Source of the DNA: VFBF01 sp964530695
GTDB lineage: Bacteria; Pseudomonadota; Alphaproteobacteria; Caulobacterales; Aquidulcibacteraceae
Assembly (NCBI GenBank): GCA_964530695.1
Contig: CAZGYQ010000001.1
Span: 1 to 64,000, forward strand
Reading direction: 5' to 3'
Length of the DNA stretch: 64,000 bases
Shown here one piece after another: positions 40,801 through 48,138 of the stretch. The position numbers were made by a program, and so were the translations under genes. How positions within the stretch are numbered: position 1 is the first letter of the stretch; each line of letters begins with the position of its first letter. The notes beneath the pieces are model-generated. The model did not search any database, was not told the DNA's origin, and saw only the letters and a program-made list of their open reading frames with translations.

Positions 40801-41772
40801 ACGAGCGCGCCGTGCAAGACCGCCGCCGGCGCGCGGGTCGGCGCGGGCCGCCTGCTCTCGTACGCCATCGCCACGCCCGCCGAGCACTCGCTGCTCTTCG
40901 ACGTGCGTCCCGCTGCGGCCGCGAGCGGCGACGTGGCGCTGCTCACGCTCACCGCCGCCGGCGGCGCGTGGGTCCAGATCTGGCGCGCGCACGCGACCGG
41001 CTTGATCACGCTGACGACGTCGGCCGGCGAGACGTGCGCGGTCGCGTGCCCGTGGACCGTCGACGACGTGATCTCCATCGGCGTGTGGCAGGGCGCGACG
41101 GCGGCGCATCTCTTCGCGGCCACGCGCCGCGACCCCGCGGTGCGCGAGGCGGCGTGCGTGATCGCCGCGCCCGCAGGCTACGACGCGATCTATCTCGGCG
41201 CGCCGGGCGCGGGCGCTGCGTTCGACTGGGACGATGCCGACTACGCGTGGGACTCCACGCAGGGCGAGCAGGCGTGGGCGTTCGTCGGCGCGACAGTGGG
41301 CGCGGCGTCCGGCTCCGCGGAGGCGGTGATCGGCGACGTGGAGATCCACGAGAGCGCGGCGGTCGCGGCGGTCTTCGCGGCGACGTGGGCGCGCCGCGGG
41401 CCGGTGGGCTTCGACGCCTACCGCACGTTCTCGCCGGGCGACTATCGCTTCGCGAAGGCCTCGATCTGGCTGCGCCTGTCGGCGCCCGATCCCGTCGGCC
41501 AGCAGCTCGTGATCCCCGAGGCGAAGGCCTACGTCGACGTGCCCGACGTGATCGACCGCGGCTCGGGCGCAGTGAGCGCCGGGCCCACCACCATCACCTT
41601 CAACCGCGCGTTCTACGACGTCCCCGAGGTCGTCGTGCAGCAGCTCGGCGGCGCGACGCTCGCGCAGGCCAAGGTGCTCGGCCGTGCGCCGGATCACTTC
41701 GTCGTCGCGCTCTACGACGCGACCGACACGCCAGTCGCTGGCTCCATCTCCTACGCAGCAGTCGGATTCTGA
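37894..41772 (+). CDS. Tail tip / host-specificity protein (gpJ-like)
   Basis: A 1292-residue protein. The first 70 residues are hydrophobic helices, then a long beta-rich body with G-E-T-A-A-R-A-C-F-G-R-V-R-T-G-G-A-L near residue 88, a phage-tail hub region, and fibronectin-III-like modules (for example around V-T-G-F-T-A-V-A-R-A-D-G-V-T-L-A-W). The C-terminal part probably touches the host receptor. ATG at 37894 overlaps the upstream stop (TAATG). Length and layout fit gpJ. Confidence 0.9.
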   Translation: MRRLSMRVALPLAAMWLWAAGATDASAVPAAALIAAGFSTTAATIAAAVINFAITTAVSMAVTALFAPKVKDAVAAAQADVTQMQIGETAARACFGRVRTGGALTDAFNWGASNEWEALVVTLASHEIDALEGYWVGDVYYPFTVQGDQPGFSDGGQSRLAIEFRNGVYPAVAPPTFLTQNDPRAERWVAEDRMHGRAWVAIAYRQSETVWTNGRPQITFLVRGAKLYDPRQDSTVAGGAGPQRFADRSTWTWSENGELIRANYAWGVHAIGHDGQPQLMVGPGRLLDEEPPEEVIVRANACDEDVALKAGGTEKRYRLGAVISADEPWAKVFEDMAACMGGEIVDRAGVTTIEPGVARIGPFAEFTDDDLIVGEPLRFQRDQARDRIVNAVSARFVDPAQLWASAAAPLRRALADVITDREPREAPLDLRFVTSQTQAQRIAEIHRRRARLEAEASVVLGARFMLHEGSDWIVWRSQRRFAGAARTFQILGASAQANGRTSLRLREIAADVYAWNAAVDELDRTTPAYLPAASLAPLAVAGFDVHPDTEPSTAGGSLAVIAVAWTPVTDPACTALRAEYRLVGATGAESVRFLDPAAGAGVIRASLDHDADYEVRLAPEVLGARRFTPTAWKPVRTDALVLDAVTGFTAVARADGVTLAWTASGQPEVVGYDLRRAASPATDWDDAAIVQTKFGATSTFIEIDDDAPVTFLIRAVDRQGRLSPEASTARVTASVVAPGDVASFESAPNGDLIRFQWTQVADANAGYEIRSGLTYDQGRVVDRASGDSTTVNWPIRAEADAIFWIKARSKAGLSSAAPRVTIARQAPTPDRNVIVERDLSDESWDGVTHDFTRDAGLLLLDRTGEVSQPFGDYYDEIALSQSFYARAWMNARAAAVVGDSPTWDEVDTAWGDLGDSTWAPPLGDAGTARLDQYIAPALAAAPASLVEGLRLAGTLEGWLGADPVDAIAVTSAPCKTAAGARVGAGRLLSYAIATPAEHSLLFDVRPAAAASGDVALLTLTAAGGAWVQIWRAHATGLITLTTSAGETCAVACPWTVDDVISIGVWQGATAAHLFAATRRDPAVREAACVIAAPAGYDAIYLGAPGAGAAFDWDDADYAWDSTQGEQAWAFVGATVGAASGSAEAVIGDVEIHESAAVAAVFAATWARRGPVGFDAYRTFSPGDYRFAKASIWLRLSAPDPVGQQLVIPEAKAYVDVPDVIDRGSGAVSAGPTTITFNRAFYDVPEVVVQQLGGATLAQAKVLGRAPDHFVVALYDATDTPVAGSISYAAVGF

Positions 41773-41774
41773 TC

Positions 41775-44015
41775 ATGCAGACTTACCAGGACATCGCCTC
41801 CACGCTGAAGGTGAAGGACAGCCGCGCGCTTCTGCTCGAGCGCGACGAGGCGCTGCGCTCGGGCTTCGCCGGCGCGACCGCGCCGAGCACGCCGGCGATG
41901 GTCGCGGGCCAGCGATGGTTCAACACCGTCACGCTCAACGACGGCGTCTATGACGGCGCCGCCGTGCGCGAGCTGCTGCAGGCGCGTCACGGCTTGCGCG
42001 TCGTCGACACGCTCGCCGACCTGAAGGCGCTCGCGGGCGGATCGGCGCCGGCGGTGTTCATCCACGGCCGCGGCGCATCGGGCGACGGCGCACACGGGGT
42101 CTTCCGCTGGGCGGCGGCCTCGACGGCGACCGCCGACGATGCGCTCGTCGTCATGCCGACCGCCGGCGGCACGGGCCGCTGGCTGCGCGACGTCGACCTG
42201 CTCTTCAACGTGCTGTGGTGGGGCGCCAAGCGCGACCTCTCGGCCGATGCGCTCGGCGCGGCGACCGCGGCGCTCACCGCGGCGATCGGCGCGGGGCGTG
42301 GCGGCGGCGTGGTCTTCCCGGCCGGCTTCTACGCGATCTCCGACACACTGCCGGTCACGGGGCCGGTGGAGATCATCGGCGCGGGCGGCGGCCTCGACAC
42401 GGGCTCGGGCTACTCCGGCGGCACGGTGCTGCGCTTCGGCCACGCCTCCAACGATCTCATCGCCATCGCCTCGCGCGGCGCGGTGATCGTGCGCGACATG
42501 ACCATCGACACGTCGGTGACGCGCACGGCCGGCGCGACCATCGACCTGCAGGGCGACGTGACCGCGCCGACGAACCGCGGCTCGCGCTTCGACCGCCTGC
42601 GCATGATCGGCGCCTGGAACGGCCTGCGCGTGCGTGCGGCCGCGGACTGGTCCCTGCGCGATAGCCGCATCCACGACTTCCGCTCACATGGCGCCTACCT
42701 CTCGGGCGAGGGCTTCACCGGCTCCACCGGCGACGAGGAGGTCGGCCACTCGTCGATCGAAGGCTGCACCATCTGGGACCAGAACATCGGCACCTCGGCG
42801 GCGTGCGTGCGCTACAACCGCGGCGGCGACGTGCGCTTGCGCGGCAACAAGCTGCTGCGCGGCAACTACGGCGTCCTCGTCTCCAAGACCGCGGGCATCA
42901 CCGGCACGCTCATCATCGAGGGCAACTCGATCGAGCAGCAGTTCGTGCAGCCGGTCCGCGTCGAGCAGACGACGTCGGGCGGCGAGTTCGGCAACCTCGT
43001 CGTCAACGACAACCAGATTTCGATCATCGAGGGCTCCGAGATCCCCGGCGCCGATCCGCAGGGCGCCGTCGCGATCATCGCCGGCACGCCGTCCATCAGC
43101 ACGTGCTGGGTCAAGAACGTCACGATCCAGGGCAACGTCATCAACGACGTGGTGACGCCCTCGTCGTCGCGCGCGGTCTTCGCGATCGACGACGGCGACG
43201 GCGTGTCGGTCTCCGGCAACGTCGTCCACCTCAACGGCTCTGCCGACGCCAACAACTACCTCATCGGCGTCGGCGCGAACGCCCGCAACGTGTCGATCGG
43301 CGTCAACACCTGCATCGGCCTCACCTCCACCGCCAAGCGCTACCTCGCGCTCACCGCGCACTGCCGCGTCGTCGATCCGACGCCGATCCCGTTCGCCAGC
43401 GCGCCGGCGGTCGCGGACGGCTCGATGATGTACTACAGCGACGGCCTCGCGGGCTCCTCGCCGCTCGCTGGCTCCGGCTCCGGCGCGATGGCGTTCCGCC
43501 AGAACGGCGCCTGGCAGGCCTACTCGTCGGGCGGTCTCAACAAGTCCGGCGACACGATGACGGGCACGCTCGAGATCACGCCCGGCACGAACGAAGCGCT
43601 GCGCCTGAAGGACTCCGGCGGCGTCGTGCGCAGCTACATCGGCCACTCGGGTCTCGTCGGCGGCGTCACGGCGGCGGCGCTGCGCATCCGCTGCGAGGGC
43701 CACGACATCGCGCTGTCGATCTCGGGCACGCTGTGCGCGGTGATCTCGGGCTCGGGCGGTCACTTCCTGCCCGGCGCGGACGGCAGCTTCGACTTCGGCA
43801 GCGCGAGCCTGCGCTGGCGTGCGGTCAACACCAACAAGCTCTCGCTCAAGCCCTACACCGTGGCCGCCGCGCCCGCGGGCGCCGCCGGCGACCTCGCCTA
43901 CTTCTCGAACGCACGCAAGAACGGCGAAGGCGCGGGCGCCGGCACCGGCTTCATCGGCATCTACGACACGACCGGATGGAAGGTCGCCGACACCGGCGCG
44001 GCCATCGCCGCGTAA
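41775..44015 (+). CDS. Tailspike or tail fibre with right-handed beta-helix
   Basis: A 746-residue protein. The middle (about 150-500) has the short-repeat pattern of a parallel beta-helix (N-x-I, V-x-I-x-G-N-x-V, L-I-I-E-G-N-S-I), like pectate-lyase-fold tailspikes that bind or cut surface sugars. A later G-L-N-K-S-G-D-T-M-T-G-T-L motif is common in fibre C-terminal parts. N-terminal residues 1-110 would attach it to the tip. It immediately follows the gpJ-like gene. Confidence 0.87.
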   Translation: MQTYQDIASTLKVKDSRALLLERDEALRSGFAGATAPSTPAMVAGQRWFNTVTLNDGVYDGAAVRELLQARHGLRVVDTLADLKALAGGSAPAVFIHGRGASGDGAHGVFRWAAASTATADDALVVMPTAGGTGRWLRDVDLLFNVLWWGAKRDLSADALGAATAALTAAIGAGRGGGVVFPAGFYAISDTLPVTGPVEIIGAGGGLDTGSGYSGGTVLRFGHASNDLIAIASRGAVIVRDMTIDTSVTRTAGATIDLQGDVTAPTNRGSRFDRLRMIGAWNGLRVRAAADWSLRDSRIHDFRSHGAYLSGEGFTGSTGDEEVGHSSIEGCTIWDQNIGTSAACVRYNRGGDVRLRGNKLLRGNYGVLVSKTAGITGTLIIEGNSIEQQFVQPVRVEQTTSGGEFGNLVVNDNQISIIEGSEIPGADPQGAVAIIAGTPSISTCWVKNVTIQGNVINDVVTPSSSRAVFAIDDGDGVSVSGNVVHLNGSADANNYLIGVGANARNVSIGVNTCIGLTSTAKRYLALTAHCRVVDPTPIPFASAPAVADGSMMYYSDGLAGSSPLAGSGSGAMAFRQNGAWQAYSSGGLNKSGDTMTGTLEITPGTNEALRLKDSGGVVRSYIGHSGLVGGVTAAALRIRCEGHDIALSISGTLCAVISGSGGHFLPGADGSFDFGSASLRWRAVNTNKLSLKPYTVAAAPAGAAGDLAYFSNARKNGEGAGAGTGFIGIYDTTGWKVADTGAAIAA

Positions 44016-44068
44016 CGCGCGCGTCCTCACCGACACCTTCACCGACACACCTCCAGGAGCACGAGACC

Positions 44069-44815
44069 ATGGCCATCGAGACCACCGAACCCTTCTACGA
44101 GCTGCTCGTGCGCGCCGACGCGGACGGCGCGATCATCGCCGCGCAGGTGCAGTTCGCGGTCGTCACGAAGCGCGACGGCAAGGTGCTGTCGTGGACGCCG
44201 CTCGATCCCGCGCCTGCCGGCGACACCCTCGCGGGCGTGCCGCTCGCGCCCGTCGTCACCGCCGCCGTCGTCGAGGGGCTCGTCAAGGCGGGCCCGAAGC
44301 TCGCGCTCTTCGATGCGATGGTCGACGACCTGCGGATCGCGCACGAGACGATCGTCAAGCAGAACGAAGCGATCGATGCGCTGGCCGCCGCGGCCGCCAC
44401 GCACGAGGCGGCGGTCGACGCGTCGCGCAACGATCTCGCGCGCATGGGCGAGTCGCTGCGCGCGGCGATGGTGGAGCTCCTGCCGCTGCGCGAGAACGCG
44501 GGCGGCGCGGTCGCGGCGCTGCAGCGCGCGCGTGACGAGATCGCCGTCGCCAACGCGGCGCGCGATGCAGCGATCGCGGCGCGCGAGACCGACATCGCCA
44601 CGGCCGTCGATGCCGCGCGCGCCGATGCGCGCGCCGAGATCGAGCGCATCAACGCCGAGCATGCCGCGTCGCTCGCCGCCGTCACCGCCAACGCGAAGGC
44701 GGCCGCGGCCAAGGAAGTCGAAGGCATCGTCGCGGCGATCGGCAAGGAAGCCGTCGCCGCGATCGGACGCACCGCGGCGGAAGCGGTCGCCGCGCAGCCG
44801 CCCGCGACCGCCTGA
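44069..44815 (+). CDS. Coiled-coil tail-associated protein (248 aa)
   Basis: A 248-residue protein with a small beta-rich start (Y-E-L-L-V-R-A-D-A-D-G-A-I) and then about 150 residues of Ala/Glu/Arg-rich heptads, a strong coiled coil. AGGAG at 44055-44059 marks the ATG. It may be a fibre accessory or chaperone because it follows the tailspike. No family recognised. Confidence 0.72.
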   Translation: MAIETTEPFYELLVRADADGAIIAAQVQFAVVTKRDGKVLSWTPLDPAPAGDTLAGVPLAPVVTAAVVEGLVKAGPKLALFDAMVDDLRIAHETIVKQNEAIDALAAAAATHEAAVDASRNDLARMGESLRAAMVELLPLRENAGGAVAALQRARDEIAVANAARDAAIAARETDIATAVDAARADARAEIERINAEHAASLAAVTANAKAAAAKEVEGIVAAIGKEAVAAIGRTAAEAVAAQPPATA

Positions 44816-44819
44816 GCCG

Positions 44820-45188
44820 ATGGATCAACGCTACGACACCGGCCTCGCCGGCGCCCTCGGCGCGGCGATGACCGCGCTCGTGCTCGGGCTTGCGATCGTG
44901 CTGGCGGCGCCGCGCGCGGACGTGAAGCTCACACGGCGCGTCCTCATCGAGGGCGTCGCCAGCATCGTGGTCGGCGCGGTCACCGCGTCCTACCTCGCGC
45001 CGTTCGTGACGCATGCGATCGGCGCGCATCAGCCGGGCTCCGAGAGTGCGGTGGGCTTCCTCGTCGGCGTCGTCGCCTGGCGCGGCCTGCCGATGATCGT
45101 GTCGCTCTTCGAAGCGGTGATGCGCGCGAAGACGCGCGACGCTGACGGCCCGCATCACGACCCGCATCAGGGCGGAGGCCGCCCATGA
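44820..45188 (+). CDS. Multi-span membrane protein, holin candidate (122 aa)
   Basis: A 122-residue protein with hydrophobic stretches at about 10-30, 43-65 and 77-95 and a His-rich charged tail (H-H-D-P-H). The length, number of spans and charged end suit a class I holin. It lies in the usual lysis position after the tail genes and overlaps the next membrane protein by four bases. Confidence 0.6.
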   Translation: MDQRYDTGLAGALGAAMTALVLGLAIVLAAPRADVKLTRRVLIEGVASIVVGAVTASYLAPFVTHAIGAHQPGSESAVGFLVGVVAWRGLPMIVSLFEAVMRAKTRDADGPHHDPHQGGGRP

Positions 45189-45352
45189 TCACCCCGCTGC
45201 TGCTCGGCGTCGCCGGCGGGCTCTTCTTCGTTGCGGCCGCATGGCTGTCGCCACGGACGCCGGGGCCTGCCGCCCCGGTCCTGCTTCGTCTCGCCTTCGA
45301 CGGCGTGGCGACACTCTGCGTCGTGCTCGCCCTCGTGTGCGCGGCGCGCTGA
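45185..45352 (+). CDS. Small two-span membrane protein (55 aa)
   Basis: A 55-residue protein with two hydrophobic segments (about 3-22 and 36-53) split by a Pro-rich turn. Its ATG overlaps the upstream stop. It could be a class II holin or an antiholin for the 122-residue neighbour. Confidence 0.6.
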   Translation: MITPLLLGVAGGLFFVAAAWLSPRTPGPAAPVLLRLAFDGVATLCVVLALVCAAR

Positions 45353-45376
45353 CTCAACTTCATCAAGGAGACTGCA

Positions 45377-45895
45377 ATGACCGTCACCAAAAACCCGGTG
45401 CTCCGGGTGCTCTTCGTCGCCACGCTCATCGGCGTGGGTCTCGTGCTCTTCGGCGTGCCTGCGTTCGCGCAGCAGGTCGCTGATGACGGCAAGGTCGTCG
45501 TGCCGTTCGGCGCGTGGCTGTCGGCCGCGGCGAGCTGGACCGCGATCGTGCTCGTCGCCGGCGCGGGCTTCGCGTTCCGTCGATTGCCGAAGGCAGCCCA
45601 AGACGCGGCCGAGATGGTCGCGCGGCTCGCGTTCCAGAAGAGCGTCAACGAGCTGCTCGAGAAGGCCGTGCAGTACGGCATCAACGCCACGGCCGGCGCG
45701 ATGAAGGACAAGGCGCTGACGATCGACGTCGGCAATCGCGTCGTCGAGAAGGCGCTGGAGTATGCGTTCGAGCACGCGCCGCAGCTCGTGACGAAGCTCG
45801 GCGGCCTCACGCGTCTGCGTGAGAAGATCATCGCGCGCCTCAACCTCGATGAAGCGGCGGCGAGCGACAAGGTCGCCGTCAACATCGCCGGCTGA
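45377..45895 (+). CDS. Holin-LLH-like membrane protein (172 aa)
   Basis: A 172-residue protein with a signal-like first helix (about 9-31), a second span (about 50-68), and a long helical C-terminal region with E-M-V-A-R-L-A-F-Q-K-S-V-N and V-E-K-A-L-E-Y-A-F-E, similar in layout to the Holin_LLH family. AAGGAG precedes the ATG. It is the best of three holin-like genes by family pattern, though the division of work between them is not known. Confidence 0.65.
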   Translation: MTVTKNPVLRVLFVATLIGVGLVLFGVPAFAQQVADDGKVVVPFGAWLSAAASWTAIVLVAGAGFAFRRLPKAAQDAAEMVARLAFQKSVNELLEKAVQYGINATAGAMKDKALTIDVGNRVVEKALEYAFEHAPQLVTKLGGLTRLREKIIARLNLDEAAASDKVAVNIAG

Positions 45896-45969
45896 GCGAC
45901 GGCCGCGTCCGCGTTGCTCTGCGACGCGGGCGCGGCGCTTCTCCCTCCAAAATCCACGAAGGCGCGCGC

Positions 45970-46290
45970 ATGACCGATCTCGACATCATCGGCGGCTGGT
46001 GCGCGGCGATCGCGCTGCTGCTCGGCGTCGTCGCCGTCTCCATCGGCCTGTCGACGCCCGCGCGCATCGTCATCGCGCCCACCCAGCCCCAGGAGAACTC
46101 CATGCCCCAGACACAGACACCGCCCCGCAAGCAGACGTCGCGCGCCGTGTCGCGCCTCGCGGCGAAGATCCTCCGCGATAAGGCCTACCGCCCCACGGTC
46201 GGCGAGATCCGCACGCTCGCGGCCTCCCTGCTCTCGCAGGACGAAACGCCGTCGACGCCGAAGACCGCGAAGGCGCCCGCGAAGCGGTGA
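45970..46290 (+). CDS. Membrane protein with in-frame second start (106 aa)
   Basis: The full 106-residue form has one N-terminal span (about 10-28) and a basic C-terminal half. An internal ATG at 46102 with AGGAG at 46091-46095 would give a soluble 62-residue form (start MPQTQTPPRKQ). This could mean two products from one gene, as with some lysis regulators. No family recognised. Confidence 0.6.
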   Translation: MTDLDIIGGWCAAIALLLGVVAVSIGLSTPARIVIAPTQPQENSMPQTQTPPRKQTSRAVSRLAAKILRDKAYRPTVGEIRTLAASLLSQDETPSTPKTAKAPAKR

Positions 46291-46580
46291 AGATCTCCCG
46301 CTACGCCTGCTTCGGCGAGGTCCCGTTCGACCTGCCGGCCGGCGAGATCGCGCTCTTCGGCTACGGCGAGGGCGGCAAGCCGAAGTGGGCGGCGTTCACC
46401 TGCCCGCGCAACCCGCAGGGCCAGTGCATGATCGCACTCAACCCGCAGAAGAACGGCGGCGGCGCGGGCTGGGACTGGAACGGCGACATCGATGCGCCGT
46501 CGTTCACACCGTCGATCGACTGCAAGGGCGGATGCGGTTGGCACGGCTTCATCACGGCCGGCGCGTTCGTCGGCGCGTGA
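46287..46580 (+). CDS. DUF6527-like phage protein (97 aa)
   Basis: A 97-residue protein with F-T-C-P-R-N-P-Q-G-Q-C-M-I-A-L, then W-D-W-N-G-D, F-T-P-S-I-D-C and C-G-W-H-G-F-I near the end. This Cys, W-D, P-S-I and W-H-x-F-I pattern is that of DUF6527 proteins, probably zinc-binding, common in the late end of alphaproteobacterial phages. GTG start overlaps the upstream stop. Role unknown. Confidence 0.72.
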   Translation: MKISRYACFGEVPFDLPAGEIALFGYGEGGKPKWAAFTCPRNPQGQCMIALNPQKNGGGAGWDWNGDIDAPSFTPSIDCKGGCGWHGFITAGAFVGA

Positions 46581-46894
46581 TCGGACCGCTCGCGTGGCGC
46601 GCGCAGCTGCGGCGGCGCGCGTACTGGAGCGCGGGCGACAAGGCGATGATGGGCGTGCTCGGCGCCGGCGTCGTGCTGGGCCTCGGCGGGTGGGCCATGC
46701 GCGGTCGCGCGATCGAAGCGCTCGAACAGAGGCAGGTGGTGTGGGACGTAGTGTGCGCCGAGCAGCTCGTGCTGCCGGCCGCGGATCTCGATGGCGATCG
46801 CCTCGTGTCGCTGGCGGTGGAGGTCCGGTCGCACGGGCCGGCCGACCGGCTGGAGATCTGCGGTGCGCCGCCGTGGGTCCCGCCTGAGGGCTGA
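46577..46894 (+). CDS. Membrane-anchored hypothetical phage protein (105 aa)
   Basis: A 105-residue protein with one span (about 24-42, after a basic head R-R-R-A-Y) and a soluble C-terminal region. In a lysis cassette it could be a spanin-like protein, but no lipobox or coiled coil is clear. GTG start overlaps the upstream stop (GTGA). It ends in a palindrome shared with the convergent gene. Confidence 0.55.
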   Translation: MIGPLAWRAQLRRRAYWSAGDKAMMGVLGAGVVLGLGGWAMRGRAIEALEQRQVVWDVVCAEQLVLPAADLDGDRLVSLAVEVRSHGPADRLEICGAPPWVPPEG

Positions 46895-46904
46895 CGGCGT
46901 CAGC
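46890..46904. other. Palindrome holding both convergent stop codons
   Basis: GCTGAC-GGC-GTCAGC. The stop codons of the rightward gene (46892-46894) and the leftward gene (46900-46902) both lie within it. It may act as a weak bidirectional hairpin; there is no T run. Confidence 0.5.
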
Positions 46905-47208
46905 TCACGTCGCCCTGCGGGCGCAGCGCACGGATTTTCTCCACGAGCGCGGTGATCTCGCCCGGCGATCCCAGCTTCGCCTGCCGCGGCGCCACGAAGC
47001 CCTTCATTCCGCGCTTGCCGCAGTTCCTGCACCGCAGGCGTGCGGCCGTCTCCTGGATGCGGCCCTGCTCGCCCCACGCGCGCAGCGCGGCGTCACGGGC
47101 GACGGCGTACGGCCGGCGGCAGTGCAGGCACTCGAAGACCAGCCCGCGCGTGCGCATCACGTCGCCGAAGCGGTGCGGGGCCGGGTGCAACGGCAGGGGG
47201 CCGGCCAT
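46900..47208 (-). CDS. Zinc-ribbon-like phage protein, second gene of SOS-box operon (102 aa)
   Basis: A 102-residue protein with C-L-H-C near residue 27 and C-R-N-C-G near 60, the spacing of a four-cysteine zinc ribbon, and a basic surface. It is downstream of the gene that follows an SOS box at 47525, so DNA-damage induction is expected if the two form an operon (21 bases apart). Nucleic-acid binding is likely; target unknown. Confidence 0.68.
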   Translation of the reverse strand: MAGPLPLHPAPHRFGDVMRTRGLVFECLHCRRPYAVARDAALRAWGEQGRIQETAARLRCRNCGKRGMKGFVAPRQAKLGSPGEITALVEKIRALRPQGDVS

Positions 47209-47229
47209 GTGTCAGCCCCCGCACATGGC

Positions 47230-47514
47230 TCAGGACGCGCGCGGCGCGATGGTGAGCGCCACGGTGCGCAGCTCCCGGCCGATCGCGCTCTCCGCCTCTC
47301 CCTGCCCCAGCACGTCGCTCCCGCGGGTGATGCCGAGATCCTCGATCTCGACGATCATGCCCCGGTGCTCGCGGCCCCACGCGTCGGTGACGGCGAAGGA
47401 CGCGCCCACAGGCGGGTGATGGATGGCGGGCCCGGCCTTCACGACCTCGGCCTGCAGCGGCTGCCCGTACGCGCCCGGCGGCGGGCGCACCGTGACCCTG
47501 AAGAGCGTCATCAT
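47230..47514 (-). CDS. Hypothetical protein behind an SOS box (94 aa)
   Basis: A 94-residue protein with beta-rich pattern (T-L-F-R-V-T-V-R-P-P, H-H-P-P-V-G-A-S-F-A-V, H-R-G-M-I-V-E-I-E-D-L-G). Two ATG codons in a row (47514, 47511) leave the exact start open. Its upstream region has a perfect GTTC-N7-GTTC box 11 bases before the start, so LexA should repress it directly. No family recognised. Confidence 0.65.
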   Translation of the reverse strand: MMTLFRVTVRPPPGAYGQPLQAEVVKAGPAIHHPPVGASFAVTDAWGREHRGMIVEIEDLGITRGSDVLGQGEAESAIGRELRTVALTIAPRAS

Positions 47515-47524
47515 GGCCGTCGTT

Positions 47525-47539
47525 GTTCCGCATCTGTTC
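47525..47539. promoter_or_regulatory. SOS box (LexA site, GTTC-N7-GTTC)
   Basis: GTTC-CGCATCT-GTTC is a perfect alphaproteobacterial LexA site. It lies 11 bases upstream of the leftward gene starting at 47514. Confidence 0.75.
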
Positions 47540-47851
47540 TCATGCGTCAACCCCCTGATTCCAGAGCGGGCTTTTGAGGCTCTACCGTCGGTCAACGCCA
47601 TGCGCGCCATGGGATCGTACGAGTGATTCCGTGCCGGGCGACACTGGGTTGTCCCGTGGCGGGGGGGCAGATGCGCCTGGGTGGGTTTTGGGGACGCTCG
47701 CAAGCGCATCAACCGCCACGGGACGCGGAATCTACGGCCAACCGGGCGAGGTTCGCAACGGGCCATTGGCGCGGGCGTCGTTGGGCGCACCGACATCTTC
47801 CGTTTGCGGGGCGCTTCTCGCCTTTTCCGACCTTTAGGAATTGGAGCGCTC
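47540..47851. other. Stretch without a recognised gene
   Basis: No convincing coding frame is seen in these 312 bases; the open frames are short, overlap one another and give Arg/Pro-rich shadow products. The right side ends at the stop of a small leftward gene. It could contain a promoter, but only the SOS box at its left edge is clear. Confidence 0.5.
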
Positions 47852-48097
47852 CTAGGCTGCGCGATCCTCCAGCTCCGAATGCGAAAGATCCTTTCCCGTC
47901 GCAGCGTCGATAACTGAATCGCACCAACTGCCGGCAGAAAGGATTTCGCTGATCGTGGCCAGCGCCTCTGTCGCCGTGTGAGCGGTACGGGTGACCGGCG
48001 CGCCGGGGCCGCCCACACGGATCAGGATATGTCTTCCACGGGCAACCATCACGCCAAACATGAGCCGCGCCGGCGGGAGGATCAAGGCGTTGCCCAT
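47852..48097 (-). CDS. Hypothetical protein (81 aa)
   Basis: An 81-residue protein (start M-G-N-A-L-I-L-P-P-A-R-L) with strand-turn-strand start and a helix ending in S-E-L-E-D-R-A-A. It follows the HMCES-type gene on the same strand, 41 bases downstream, and may share its transcript. No family recognised. Confidence 0.55.
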   Translation of the reverse strand: MGNALILPPARLMFGVMVARGRHILIRVGGPGAPVTRTAHTATEALATISEILSAGSWCDSVIDAATGKDLSHSELEDRAA

Positions 48098-48138
48098 CGC
48101 CCCGGATTTCCACCTGAGGCACTGACAGGCGCGCGCCC

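Noticed and set aside
39022..41697. A 891-codon minus-strand frame opposite the gpJ-like gene
   Set aside because: Same reason: the plus-strand product is a known tail protein, and the antisense product has only Arg, Ala, Asp and His-rich sequence.
47623..47913. A 96-codon plus-strand frame in the gap right of the SOS box
   Set aside because: Product is Arg/Pro-rich, overlaps the better-supported small leftward gene, and has no ribosome-binding site.
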